NCBI GenBank assembly: GCA_005408345.1 | Contig: SEMN01000127.1 | Span: forward strand, 186,001-250,000 | Direction: 5' to 3' | Length of the DNA stretch: 64,000 bases | From: Macquaria australasica | Taxonomy: Eukaryota > Chordata > Actinopteri > Centrarchiformes > Percichthyidae | In this document: positions 46,991 to 60,300 of the stretch, piece by piece | Layout: the number at the start of each line of letters is the position of its first letter | How positions within the stretch are numbered: position 1 is the stretch's first letter | Translations under genes and position numbers: made by a program | Notes under the pieces: model-generated | The model's database searches: none | Seen by the model: the letters and a program-made list of their open reading frames with translations, nothing else | What the model was told of the DNA's origin: nothing

Positions 46991-49900
46991 TATTCACAGA
47001 GACGGACTGTTATTGCAAAATGTATTCATAGCAGGTATTTAATTATTGATTTTTATGCACTTACTTGGCATAGCTAAAGAGGTTCTCAGTCTTCCAGGTC
47101 AAAGGTTTTCTACAAGTACTTAGTCTTGACTTAGCACTTTAAAATATACATTTGTGCAGATTTAAAAAAGTCCCCCTTCACTCAAAAACATGTTTTGCTT
47201 TAAGTCACTTCACTTGGATGTTTGACTTTCACGGTACAGTACGATGCATGTGCAAAGTCTGACAGTAGAAGGCTGTTTTCAAATTCATCTGCTGAAGGAG
47301 GAACGTTTTTCCGTACATACGAGATGCTTTTGTGACGTCACAATTAGCGTGACGTGGAAACTTGAAACCTCCAGGGCACATATACACTGAGAACAGACTT
47401 TTCGTGATGTAGGAGACATCTCGTGTCCAGCAGTTTAACTTTCGAGGAAAAATAATATTTGAATGTTCATAGAATCTGCATTTTTCAACAAGGGAGAAGG
47501 AGAAGATGTAATTTTAAGAATGTTTAACTTTATAACTGAACTTTTTCTTGTGGAAAAAACATATCTGGCACAAATTATTACTCAAAACAGAATATTTCTA
47601 CACTGTACGTCTGTAAGGATGACCTTCCAGTGGAAATGAATGTACCTGTAGGCTTGCCTCTTTGTGTTTAGCTGTGTAATTTCAAAATAATGTATTAAAC
47701 CACTTGTTTATAACAGCAGTAAATGTACTTTACCACAGCTACGACAAATACAGGAAGACCAGTCATGTATGACGTAATGGAACTAGCTGAGCAGAATGAT
47801 AGCAAAGGTCATTTACTCTGTGACCAGATACACTGTGTTCCATAAAACCATGGCAGGTAATTTGGTAAATCAAAAAATGTTTGTTTTTAGCAATTCATCC
47901 CAAACAACCAGGTTGTACAATCAGTTTGTTTTGTGCCCTAGTTCTCAAAAAGTGTTTGACCTTGACAGCAATTTGGAACAAACTAAAATTAAAGCAAATG
48001 TAAATATTACGCAGTTTACACACTGCTTAGAAGAACGTTTCTGTTTACAAGTATTATTTCTTAGCAAAAAGACAATTGGAAGCTTCTTGCTACACAACAT
48101 ATAGTAGATGAATTTTACATGGGCACAAGAATGAAAATGATCAGTTTAGTGGGAGAGTATTTTAAGTTATACCAATTATGCAATTGATATAACTAAGAAA
48201 GCAAAGTAACAAAGATAAACAAGTCCACCTCTTTGGTAGCTTGTGTCAGAGACCTGACTGAGTACCAGTCTGTAGGAGAGGGGGGCTCATATTTCATTTC
48301 AGTAATATTTCCATTGGACCCTCCACTTGACTTAGAAGAAATTGAAATACCCTCCCCCCATTTTCAGTTTCTTTTTTCAGTATTTCTTTTTTTAAGTGGC
48401 GACATCATGTGCCTTTTTAAAGTGCTTGAGGGTAAAAATCTCACATATTTAGAGTAGCAGAGTAACAACATGACAGTGTGATAGTGATATGTACACAGGA
48501 TCATCTTTATTGAAAGGAGTTTTATGAGATAACAGTACTGTTTCTCAGCAGCTACAGAAGAAAGTACTGCATGCACTAAATCACACGCTATAAACAAACC
48601 AACCAACGCACAAATGTACAAACAAACACATTTTGCCTCTCTCTTTTTTCTTTTTTAAACCACCCAACCATTCTTGTCTTAGTTCTTTTTCTGCATATTT
48701 ATGCTACAGTATTACATATTATTTTCCTTTCCAGAATATTTTCAGATTGGTTACAATTACTGTAAGACAAACAGAACAATAAGACTTAAAATAAATTCTA
48801 CACACAATCATCCGAACATTTACAGCTCAGTATACAACCATAGCGCATGTCAGGAGAATACTTGTTTTCTTTGTGGTTTTCATTGATTAACAGCAGACTG
48901 ACCAAAAAGATCATTCACGTTCAACTCATGGTTTCTTTGTAAGGTTTTTCAAGTTCAATAACCTTTAGGACCCTTTGGAGACAGTCAAATTGCAGTATGA
49001 GATACTGCTAAGAGGGAAAGCATAAGAAAATAATGTGATAAAGTGCTTCATGTATTTCTGATAAGCCTCATTATAATGAGAAGAGAGTCTGTTGGCTTTA
49101 GATTACAATGTACTCATTAAGTATATACAGGGTATCAATACAATACTTACTGGCTATATGGGACAAATATGGGGAAGAAGACTAAATGTTAGGGTGTATG
49201 GAGGTAACAGCTTCATGCCTGCTTCATAGCCTGCTGCAATGAAATAAGTTATGGTATCATTTATTTTGAAATGATGATATATTTACATAAACTATTACAA
49301 AAACTATAGTTTGGGAAATTACATTGTAAAAAGGATTTAAATACTTTTAATTAAATACCTATTATTAATATTATGGTGTGCATTATATGCTGTTGGGGAT
49401 CAAAACATTAGGCTAACCACTGTATACCTTTACTGTATAGCTGTAGCTATAAAATAATTATGGGTATGTTTTTTAAATTATGATAAAATACTGAAGAACA
49501 ATTATGTAGTTTTGGAATCCGATGTCAGATCCAACTGACAATCAAAACTGATGTTAGAGAAGAAACTAGAACAGTTTCTGTTTCTGTGTCCTGTCACATC
49601 GTCATATCATAAACAATTGTGGAGCCAAATACATTTACACTCTGAAACAAACTCAACTGTAAGTTTTATAGGACACCGTACGTACAGTATAAAGTACAGT
49701 GTGGCCAGCTATTTCCCCTTTTCAGGTGTATGCGCTATGAAAGTCTATTTTATATTAATGCTTATAATAAAAGTATTTTTATACTAAGTAAAAGATGTTT
49801 TGTCTCCTTTTCATGACATAGCTACTTATACGCCTGTTGGTCCCCTCTCTGTCCTGTAATTATTTAACATGTACCAGTCACTCAAAAATGTACTTACAGT

Positions 49901-50155
49901 GGAATTTATTTCTAGGTCCCTCCTAAACTCAAATTTGTAACCCTCCCCCCCTTATGAACTTCCTCCCTCATGCCTACCCAGTTATTGGTAGTACCCCATA
50001 AGTAAGTCATTGGTACCCCATATGTACAAAATATTTACACTGTAATTTGCAGACTGTAATCTAAAGCATTACTGTTCTGTTTTGTTAAAAGGATCACAAA
50101 AAGTCAAAGAGTAAGAGACTCTGCTAAGAAGATGCAGCTCCTGTTTTCTCCCAAA

Positions 50156-50200
<45 letters not shown>

Positions 50201-53200
50201 CCCTCTACTGTCACCCTTGACTCCCTCATCCTGACTGGCTGATCAGGAGGTCAACAGAGAGAGTGTGAAGGGCGACTGACCGTCAGTGTGTGCAAACAGT
50301 CAATCATTGTATCTGCTCAGACTGCACCCAAGTAATAGATGGTATGCAATATATAGCTGTATTTTGGGGTCAAGGGTCAAATGCCTCATTGGCTGATGAA
50401 GCCATATATCTGAGTGTGTGTCAGAGAGATAAGACAGGGCTGTATCAGCTCTTGATAACCTAAAGTAACCCTTGGTTTATGTCTCCATCAGAGCTTATAT
50501 AGACTATTGCAGAGCAAGACCCTCTTCAAATGACTCACAACAATCAGTGCTTTGATTTCAATCTCAGGTGAGTCATAAAGAACCGTAGGATTATTCATCT
50601 CCTAAACAAATTCATGTCGGAACGACAGCTGCACACGTGCACTCATTTTCATTCAGTGAATCCAAAGCATTCTGCAATGTAAGAAACAATCTCAACATGA
50701 CACATTTACACATCATAACAAATGCGATCGCTTCACATTCAACAACTGCTATAAATTAAGAATAAATAGCAAATAAATAACGTTTGAAATAAAGCAAATG
50801 ATAAGTAATATATATTTCTTTTAAAGTAGAACTAGCAGTATAAAAATAGTTGCTACACAATTCTTTTTTTTCACTGCCATGCTTTTGGTTGACATGACAA
50901 TGACTGAATATCACACATACGATCCCTGACAGGCAGCTTTTGTAGGGATGATTTACAGCTTAAAAGTCTCTCTACTACGACACAGTCAAGTCTTTTAAAA
51001 ACAATCAGGAATCATGTGTTTTAGACTTCACTCATGGCTCAGATGAAGTTGCTTTTCAGACTAGTTAAAACCGATGCAGTGTACCAGAAGTCAGACATGC
51101 TCTGGTGACTGATGTTAACTACTGAATATTTTAAATGTAATCTAAGTATCTGAAATATATCCTCCAAGGGTACCAAAATACAAAACTGCTGTGTCTTGAA
51201 GAGTGTTGAGGAGTTTTATACTGTATTGTGTATATAAACTTAATTTTCCTTTGTTTAATTTGAGTAAAAAAGTCAAAATCGTCTATTATCTAAATTAAGG
51301 CTTGGCCAAGTTTCAACTACTGCAAGTGTGCGTGTGTGTATTTTAGTTTAGTGTGTGTTGGTCTACCTATGTGGCAACAGCAGGCTAACATGTGACAGAA
51401 CATTATGGACTATATTGTTACTACGACTACTGACACTGTTTCTACAAATTCATATTGTTATTAGCCTGACAATTGGGGGATGGAAGGGAAACATTCAAAA
51501 ATTAGCAATATTGCTTTCAGTTTGGATTGAAACTGCCAAATGTTTCAAAACTCCCTTTAAAGGAAAAGTCTGGTGATATTCTATACTTTTCTTATTGTGA
51601 ACAAATTCCATGAAAAGACAAAAACCAACAATGAACTACTACCAAGTATTTCAAGTATGGCATCAAAAGCCTGATGTATAGTAGCTAACTCCTCTGTTCC
51701 GACGACCTCCATTGTTTCCAGAAACACACAGTAAAATACCACAGTACCACATGTGTTTTAATCCACGGCTGAAAATAGTCCCCAACAAATTGGCTACTTA
51801 GTCCTGTTTCAGTAATGCTTGTAAAAAACTACAGTGCCCAGTTGATTTAGGAAATTACTGAGCCTTTTAAAAAAATTAAACAATATATCCAAGGCCTCTT
51901 TTCAGAGATTTACGTCTTCAGTTGGCTTGAGCCACAGGGAAGCTGGGCAAGTTGGTGGTTTTGGTCTTTTCATGAGATTTGTTGACAATAACAAAAATAT
52001 AGAATAATGCCAGCCATGTCCTTTAAAAAAGCACAAGACTGCATTTCCCATTTACATTGAGTAACAGTTCTTCTCCCGTACTGGTGTTTAGACTTAAACA
52101 CTTCACGATAATGTTGCCTCACTAGCTCTCTTCCTCTTTCATGTATTTTCTGAGAAAAGCTGAAGACCAACATCAAAAATCAACATGTACAGTCAAAAGT
52201 ATTAATATTAGTAAAGTGAGCTCAAGGTTCACGCTGTTTTCATGTTGTTTAACACAGTTTAACTTGGAGTTTTCAGATCCATACGCATGTTTAATAATAA
52301 TAATGATAAAGAGTAACCTTAGTTTACTGTTGAATGTACTGTGATCCCCTCACTGAGACAAACAGCACACCCTAGTGGTGACCTACAGCATTGCACCTTC
52401 TCTTCCCCACCTTTCTATTTGTGGTCCCTTTGTTTTCCAAATCATGGGGTATGGTGTGCAGCGATATAGGTGTAAGCTGCCAGATCAGGAATTTGATATG
52501 CAGTGCTTGCCATGGATCCTACTGATACCCACATACACACCCCACATCACTGTACAGGAAGGAGAAGGGACTGAAGAGGAGCAAGCAAGGGGAGGAAAGG
52601 GACAATGGGAGAGATAGAGGTCTGTTTACAGCAGGTGAGGATGGGAGAGGAAGGGGAGGCGGGGAGGACAGTGATCAGCTGCATGCAGATTTACAGAGGA
52701 GGCCTCAGAAAAAAACGTCTGCCTGGAGAGAGAGAGAGAGAGAGAAACAGAGACACACGGAGAAACAGAAAGTCAGAGCGACAGTCAGATACATTTGAGA
52801 GAAACAGGGAGATGGCAGAAAAGAAGAGACGGCAGCCAGTGAGTCATGCTAACATTGCCAGAAGGAACACGTCTCGAGTCATTTTATTTCTGGTGTCTTC
52901 ACTGAGACTTAGTTGTGTTTGGGAACTGCATGGAGCACTCTGGGGCCAAATTTAGACTTCATACAATGTTCAATTCACCAGCGCTGCGCAAAACTTATAT
53001 TTGCTCTGCAGAAAACTTCATGCCAGCTTATAGAGCTTGAAGAGTTAGAACAACTTTTATATTTCATCATATAGCACTTCATAAAGCAGCCCTCAGTCTG
53101 CAGGTTGAGTGTTATATAGAGTGTCAGCACATTACACACGACTAGTTTCACCTAAAGCAGAAAATGATTTGAATTAAATTACAGCACTATTTCTGCAAAA

Positions 53201-53794
53201 GAGGTCAATACACTCTATTGTCCCTGTGACAGGTGGTGTTGAACATAACTAACTTGAATACATGAAAAAGGCGAGCAAATTAACCCTGTAACAGCAAAAC
53301 TAGTGGGATGAAGTGAAAACCTAGAGCCGGTGATAATTTAATTCCCCTCTCTCATATGGGTTTTTCCCAGACCAATATCTTTTATAATATTGTATAATCT
53401 TTAACACTCAGATGGGATTTATGAAGTAATCCACCCCCCAAAAAGAGTGCTGGTCCGAAGCAGATGCTGTTTGGGTATTTTTGGGTGTCTCATAGTGCAG
53501 TCAGTGAGTGTAAGTATTTTTAGTGCGGGAGGCCCCAGAAAAAAATAAAAAATAAAAAAGCTGTCCCTTCACTCTGGCAGCTGGCAGAGTTTCTGCTGTA
53601 AACTCCACACAGAACCCGAGAGCCTCTAAAGTCACTGCTCCCTACCCATTATATCCATTCTACTAGTATTTTAATATACCAAAGATAAATTAATCGCTGG
53701 CAAAGTTACTGTTCTGAAAGCAAAAGTATAGATAAGAAAAGAACGTCTCTGTTATTCCATTAATAAATCCAGTTTAAATAATAAATCCAGTCCA
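46991..53794. other. Intergenic stretch between soat2 and kif5a
   Basis: About 6.8 kb with no supported coding exon. It contains a CA microsatellite (50158-50199), a purine-rich stretch (52555-52810, GA run near 52735-52745) and a GC-balanced patch at 50215-50560. Some may be kif5a 3' UTR. No RNA gene seen. Confidence 0.45.
50158..50199. repeat. CA microsatellite
   Basis: About 21 uninterrupted CA units. Confidence 0.93.
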
Positions 53795-54550
53795 TTTATT
53801 CAGGAAATGTTTAATGAGCAGTAGGGCTGTTCTCTTCAATGCCCAGGGGCCCGTTTCAACACGTAAGCTGCAATTGGCAACATTAGACTCCTTTCCTGTT
53901 AATTTTGACCTGTTTCAAAAATCAAAACAAACGTCATACTTGTGACCAATTGACCCAGGATCCACAATCATGTGTGAGATTTGACGATCTTTGTGTAAGT
54001 AGTGCTTGTCCATGGTTCTCAGAATTAACATTGACGTGAATTTAAACTACGTAAATTCACGTATGTACATTTGTATGTAATCACTGACATTTGATGTTAC
54101 CATTTGAGGCAAGATTTTTAGACAATAAACATGTATTGAAGCGCATCTTAAAAAACATCCTATCCAATTTTTATTGCTTATAAATCACCTTTGGATGAAG
54201 TGCATTTTACACAAAGTCACAATGTTTACTATTCAAAAGCTTTCAGGTTGTCATAACATGTTATTTATGAATATAAGTTCATAATTCCAGTACAAATAGA
54301 AAATAGCAAATAGCAACTGATGGAGAAAAGCTGCTCCTTCAAGACTCCAGAGGTGGATTTTTCAGATGTCAAAACCATTACGGATCAGTTCAGGGGAGTA
54401 AGGTTGTGATTGTTAATTGGTTGTTTGGTTACTTGTGAGATTTGTAAGTTTAATGACTCATTTTTTACAGGCGACTCATGAAGCTGTGTTCTGTAGCAAA
54501 TAAATTGAAGGGTTGCTCTGTTTGTCTGCGTTCTTACCTGCTCAGGACTA
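53795..54550 (-). other. kif5a: kif5a 3' UTR (extent uncertain)
   Basis: AATAAA on the - strand occurs at 54175-54170 and 53800-53795; either could end the transcript. KIF5A 3' UTRs can be long, so more of the 48.5-54.5 kb interval might belong to it; another AATAAA lies at 48511-48506. Confidence 0.35.
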
Positions 54551-54620
54551 TTAGCTGGCTGAAGCCTCCGGCTGCAGGCTGTAGAGTTTGGCTGGGTCCT
54601 GATTGTCACAGACGTCAGTT
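54551..54620 (-). CDS. kif5a: kif5a last coding exon
   Basis: Encodes TDVCDNQDPAKLYSLQPEAS plus AS, then TAA, aligning with the mammalian KIF5A end (AKLFPLHQETAAS). Acceptor AATTCTGTGTCCAG, phase 2 in. A trinucleotide repeat (54707-54750) lies in the preceding intron. Confidence 0.88.
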
Positions 54621-57256
54621 CTGGACACAGAATTCACATTCAGACACATGCTACCCAACACACCAGAATCACAGGCCGGCCACAGCACCGTCACCAGATT
54701 CATCACCAGCAGCAGCAGGAGTAGCAGGAGTAGCAGCAGTAGCAGTGACAGCAACAAGGGGGCAGCGATGGAGCAGAGAGACACAGCAGTGAGGGAAGCA
54801 AATCAGTGATTTACAGTAATTGGTCTCAAGTGCATGCAAGGTAAATGTGGCAGTACTATACTTCAAAGTGTCCTGACAGCTGATTATCTGATATTAAAAA
54901 TAAATATTTCAGGAACTTCAGCTGAAGCCAAACTGTTGTTAGCCAATCAGAGAGAGTAAAAAATAAACCCTAAATTTAATCAGTTTCTACAAAATCCTAC
55001 ACAAGTTGCATTTTAGAGGTTTCTGGTCGACACTGACAACATGGAAGCCTGCAGCAAGACAACAACAAATAGCAACAGATGTTTTGCAGTAATCAAAGAG
55101 GGTGCCCCAGTCTTACCTGTTGTCATTGATATCTGTGGTGTTTCCTGCGGACAGAAAGAGGTGCATAAGGAGGCAGGCAGGTGCACAGTGAGAGGGGTTG
55201 GTGGTGTGTAAATTAGGGAAGAAGTGTGTTTATCACAGACACATATGGCTTTAACTGAAACAGCCCAAAGCCATTGGAGATAGATGACTTTGGAACAAGC
55301 AGCTGCATAATGTGTTGGTTCTCAGACAACAAGTCTTTAAACATAAATGCCTGATTAGATTGTTTGTTACGTGCATTTTATTGATCTGGCGACCAAATCA
55401 GCTACGTGAAGACACATCAGCAGCACAACTTGTTTAGACAACTAAAACTACGTGGTTAAAGTGAGAGAAAGATCGTGGTCATGGTCATTAAATCATGGTT
55501 AAAGTATGGTTAAGTTCATACAAGTAAAACCATAAGATCATGAAAACAATGGTGGTTATGGTTAAAAGAAATCAAGGCTGACTGTTGGTTGGGGTCTTTT
55601 GTACACTTTGTAACCATCCACCACCACCTCCACCTCCGCCTGAAGAGGTTTTGCAGTGGTATAAAAACATATAGTACTAAACATAAACATATGTAATTTT
55701 ATGTTTTCTATAGTGTATAGCATATATGTAATTTCACACTGTTTACACAAATGACCAATGCATTGTTAGAGGTTTTTATTTGCACGTCTGCAAGAGGTTG
55801 CTTGTCAGGAAAATGTAAACATGGATCATTTTACACTGTTTGAACAAATGACCAATTCTGTCATCTTTCTGTTGTGGACAGTCTTACTTCTACCACTATT
55901 ACAGTAGTATCAGTACAGCTAATAATAACAATAACAAAGTGCTACAAGTTTTACAAGTCTTTGCATAAAAGCACAAGCCTCTTAACAATTGTCCTTACAG
56001 GTAGAGCAACAGTCCCGCAGAACAGCACTTCCATGGAAAAAGGGAACTTTAGGACGGCTCTATTTGTAGTTCCTGCATCATAGTTACATTCTGTGGCGCA
56101 TTCATTTTCCAGGTGTTTCAATGGCAGGTGCTGTGTCAAAAGTCCTCCTACTCCAAGCAGATACTGTGTTACTACAATCCTTAGATGCCTTTGCTTCCCC
56201 TGACAGGGATTCATCTCACCAAACATTCACTTGGCTTCTTATGTGACACAACATATTGACACCCAGGCATATCAAGGAGTTTCAACTGTTTCTCAATCTC
56301 CAGCAACTGGGAAGTCTGTGTGCATTTATTCACTGTTATTCATGGAAGACATAATTTGTGTGCTCTTTGCTTCAATATGATGAGTTGGCTATTATCAAGG
56401 GACCTCATGCATGCATGACTGGATTATGAGGCTGTTCAGTTTAATCTCTTTTTAAAAAAGAAAACTGTGACAGTTAATAAAAATATTATCCTAACAGGAA
56501 CTGTCAAGGCTACACCTCAACAGACTGAAACTACTGAAAAAAGTATGAAGCATTTGGGGTACAGGCCTTGCGTTTTACACTTTCCCATAAGCTCTTATTG
56601 AAATTCATGACACTGAGTAGAATTATATCCCTGACTGAAAATTACTAGTGATGGACCAGAAGGAAATTTCCCTCCAAGTTTGACTTGAATACATTACAGT
56701 GTACAACCACTTTCATTCCAAAATGCCATATGGCTGTTTTGGGGAAAATTACTGAATAAAATACTGAAAACAAAATCAAACTGAATAAAATAAATTTAAA
56801 AAAAGTTGCAAACTACTTACATCCTTAACAGTACAAATATTTACAAATCTCTTGAGATGACTCATCTTAACAGCTGCCAGTATTGAGCGTGAGTATTTTT
56901 ATGCCAAAAAGAGACAAATATCAGTGTTTTTCCCAGACAAACAGCATCATGGGAAGCAAAAACTAAAACCTGATTCAATTCTTGAAGGGTTCACTGAACA
57001 ACATCACTGATATCTATTATTTAATAACCGACAGGTGCTGTCGCAGCAGATTGATATATTGGCTCTAACCCTGTTTTGTGACTTCTACTGATATTTGAGA
57101 ATGAAGGAGGTGTGATGTCCTTACACAACTCTACAGTTGTCATCACTGGGTCAGAGGCTGAGGCGGGCACTCAGCCTGTCTGGCCGGCTACCTGTCTGGC
57201 TTAGTAATGACACTGCAAGCCTAATCTATCTCCTCCAGAGTCTTTTTGCGCAGACA

Positions 57257-57327
<71 letters not shown>

Positions 57328-60300
57328 CCATGAAGGTGCACAAAAGCCTCAAGTAGCAGCAGCAGCAGCAGTATCCTATAATAACTAAGAGAATCTCCAT
57401 AGTGAATTTTTAAAAAAAATAGCAGGCTTTATCCCATAAATATATGGACACTTTATCTAAAGACTGTTGACCTATAACCCTCCTCCTCACTCGCCAGCAG
57501 CTCAGAATAACAGTTAAGACTGCTGACTACCAGCCTATTACAAGAAGATAAAATCAAGAAGATAAAAAACTAAAAGAAACAGCAGGCAGAATTGTTATAA
57601 TAGCAGCAGGGCAATCACTGTAAACTGGTTTAACAGCCACCACTCAGGAGTATATAAAATAACATATAAAAGTAATGGCTGGTAGCCTAATGGCAACCAC
57701 TAAAAAACGGTCATAATAAGAAGTGAATTTACCCCCGCTGATCTTGATCATAACATTTCTCATTATTTTAACAGGCGTCATCTGAACAGGGCTCACCATT
57801 TTCTGAATCAAGCATCTCTGCGGTGTTCTTGTCTGCTTGGCTCGGTGGTTCAGCTGGAAGCCTACAAACAGGAGAGATCTTTATGCAAATGTGACTGTGT
57901 TTCAAAATCTTCATCTTGAGAGCGATATGGTCTTTGAGATAAATAATATACAATAGTAATAAAAATATATATAAAATATAAGTGTACCCAAGTGCTCACT
58001 CAGCCACAAAATAATAAATCATTGTCAAAACAGATTAAAAAAAAATGCTTGTGTTGTACGCATACATCTACAAACCCACTAAACTGTAAAACGCTTGACT
58101 GTTTATGCTTTTTAAAAGCAGTGTACTATAATTCAGAACACAGATTATTTAAAGATACTGTGCAGTTGCAGTAGAAGACATACATTAACTTTGCTCTGAG
58201 CATGAACATTCATGACTGGCATTGGAAATAGTTTGACAAAATATTCTTAACTCAAGGGCCACTTGCTATCTGTCTCAGGAGCATTCAACTGCGTTTCAGT
58301 CTTTGTCAGCGGATCGTTTTCATGACAACTGTGCTGTGTTTTATAGAGTTGAAAACTCTGGAAAAAGTTAGTAAGTGGACCTTGAGTTAAGATTGTTTTG
58401 TCAAATGACCATTTCCAAGATCAAGAGAGTGAGATGTGGTTGAGAGCACTGTCAAAAACTAGTCAGTGGATGTTGAGTTCAGATAATTTTGTCATCCTGC
58501 TATTTTTAAGGTCAAGAAAGTGAGATGTGGTTGAAAGCACAGGAAAAAGCTACATTAGTAAGTGGACCTTGAGATAAGATTAGTTTGTCAAGTTACTATT
58601 TCCAAGGTCAAGAAAGTGTGACATGGTTGAAAGCACCAGAAAAAACTAGTAAGCGACTTTAAGACTTTAAGGACTTTAAGGTAAGAGTAGTCCAAACTAT
58701 TATATACAAAGATGTGAAATCATAATCACCTGCAGTTTATTACTCCATGATGTTAAATTGCAAATTCTACCACATGCAGCTGGGTTTACTCACATGTTGT
58801 CCTGAGCGTCGTTGTTGTGTGAATCGTTGTTCTGGGAGTCGAAGTGTTTGGTGGGGCTGTTCTGGTTGGAATCGGTCTCTGGTGACCTGGGCTCACTCTC
58901 TGGTGTTTCGGGAGCGGCAGGAGCAGCAGCTTCTTGGTTGTTGCTATTGTGGAAACCAGGTTTGCAGAAGGCAATGGGGTTCTCGCCATAGCCTCGGATG
59001 AAGGGGTTGGTGGGAGAGCACGGTGGGTAGTGGCCAGGACGCACAGGCTTGGCTGTTAGTGATAAAACAGAAATTGATCCATTCATCCAGAAAAGCAAAA
59101 ACATCATATCTATTTTGCCCTCAAGGGACAGTGCTACGCTGTCGTCTGTAGCACAAACTAATACATTTTTAATGTGACTGGAATATTGAGAATATATTAC
59201 AGTTCAACTGAAATTAAAGTGAATTTCTTGTCAGCTACAGCATAATATATTTTCTGTAAATCACTCCTTTGAGAAAAATCAGAAATCAAAAGTGGAGAAG
59301 TTTATATTTTATATTTTTTGGTTTCATGATGGTGCCCCTTAGTTTTGCATTAATTCGACGGAATACCGTTATGTATCCATCTACGTAGATGGAGACCTTA
59401 TTTTGATATAGCCAATCAAATCTTGCATACAGCAGTAACGTCAGCGTGCTATCACAGGCAGAGCAGACGGTCACACTCCTTGTCACTTCTTTCCGGTGTG
59501 GTACTTACTCTTCAATACCACTAACAACTCGCTGTCTGCACATGACATGTAGGCTACAGCGCAAGTTTGTTTACTTTGTCTCTCGTTCTCTGTGGTGTAA
59601 CACCGGCACTCTGGCAGCCTGCCAACTGCTGTCAATCAAACACAAACACCAAGACGCCCCTCCAGCTGGCTGAGAGAAAAAAAGAGCATTTCTGATATTT
59701 CCCCAAAGACCTTTTTTTTCTTTTTAATAATAAACTATTAGCAATACCTTTCAAAAAACACGTTGACATTATTTTTCACAACGAAAAGGAATGACTAAAT
59801 GTGATTTCAGTTGGACTTTAATATATACGCCACAATATCACAGTTATCCTTGGTATAATCCTCAAATGAAAATCATTATTCTAAAAACACTCTCAAATCA
59901 CTAGCTCATTTTCTCACAGCTCTCATTTCTTTCACACAGAATTCAAAGTGCAATTATCTTCATTTGACACAGTGAGGAAAGTACGTCTTGGTGATCAAAA
60001 TGGGATTGCACTGCTTTTCTAATTAATTGTATTTCTCTCAGAAGAGCATGCTCATTGTATAAATCCTTACATACAAAATATTCCAGCCGACTATTCAACT
60101 ATAAATGTTTCATACATTTTTGCATGTATGGTCATATATATTGTCACAATTTATGGCAACTAACGCATGTTGCTGAATTTAGTTTCTAACAGTTCTCAAA
60201 CATATCTATGGGTTGCACAGTGGTGAACCTGAGTCTCTGGTACTTTCAGTTCCTGTATATGGAACCAGATTGGTGCCGAAAACTTGTCTCACAGCTCGCT

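Noticed and set aside
52555..52955. Open frames in the purine-rich stretch as a gene
   Set aside because: Low-complexity Glu/Arg/Lys reading of GA-rich DNA, no splice signals or recognisable domain.
54551..54784. Open frame with a long leucine run joined to the kif5a end
   Set aside because: The leucines come from the trinucleotide repeat in the intron; the acceptor at 54621-54622 and the phase from the 28-nt exon give a KIF5A-like end instead.
57768..57861. Alternative kif5a end by read-through after DSENG (EPCSDDAC, stop)
   Set aside because: The GTGAGC donor and two downstream exons restore a conserved KIF5A C-terminus; a minor isoform cannot be excluded.
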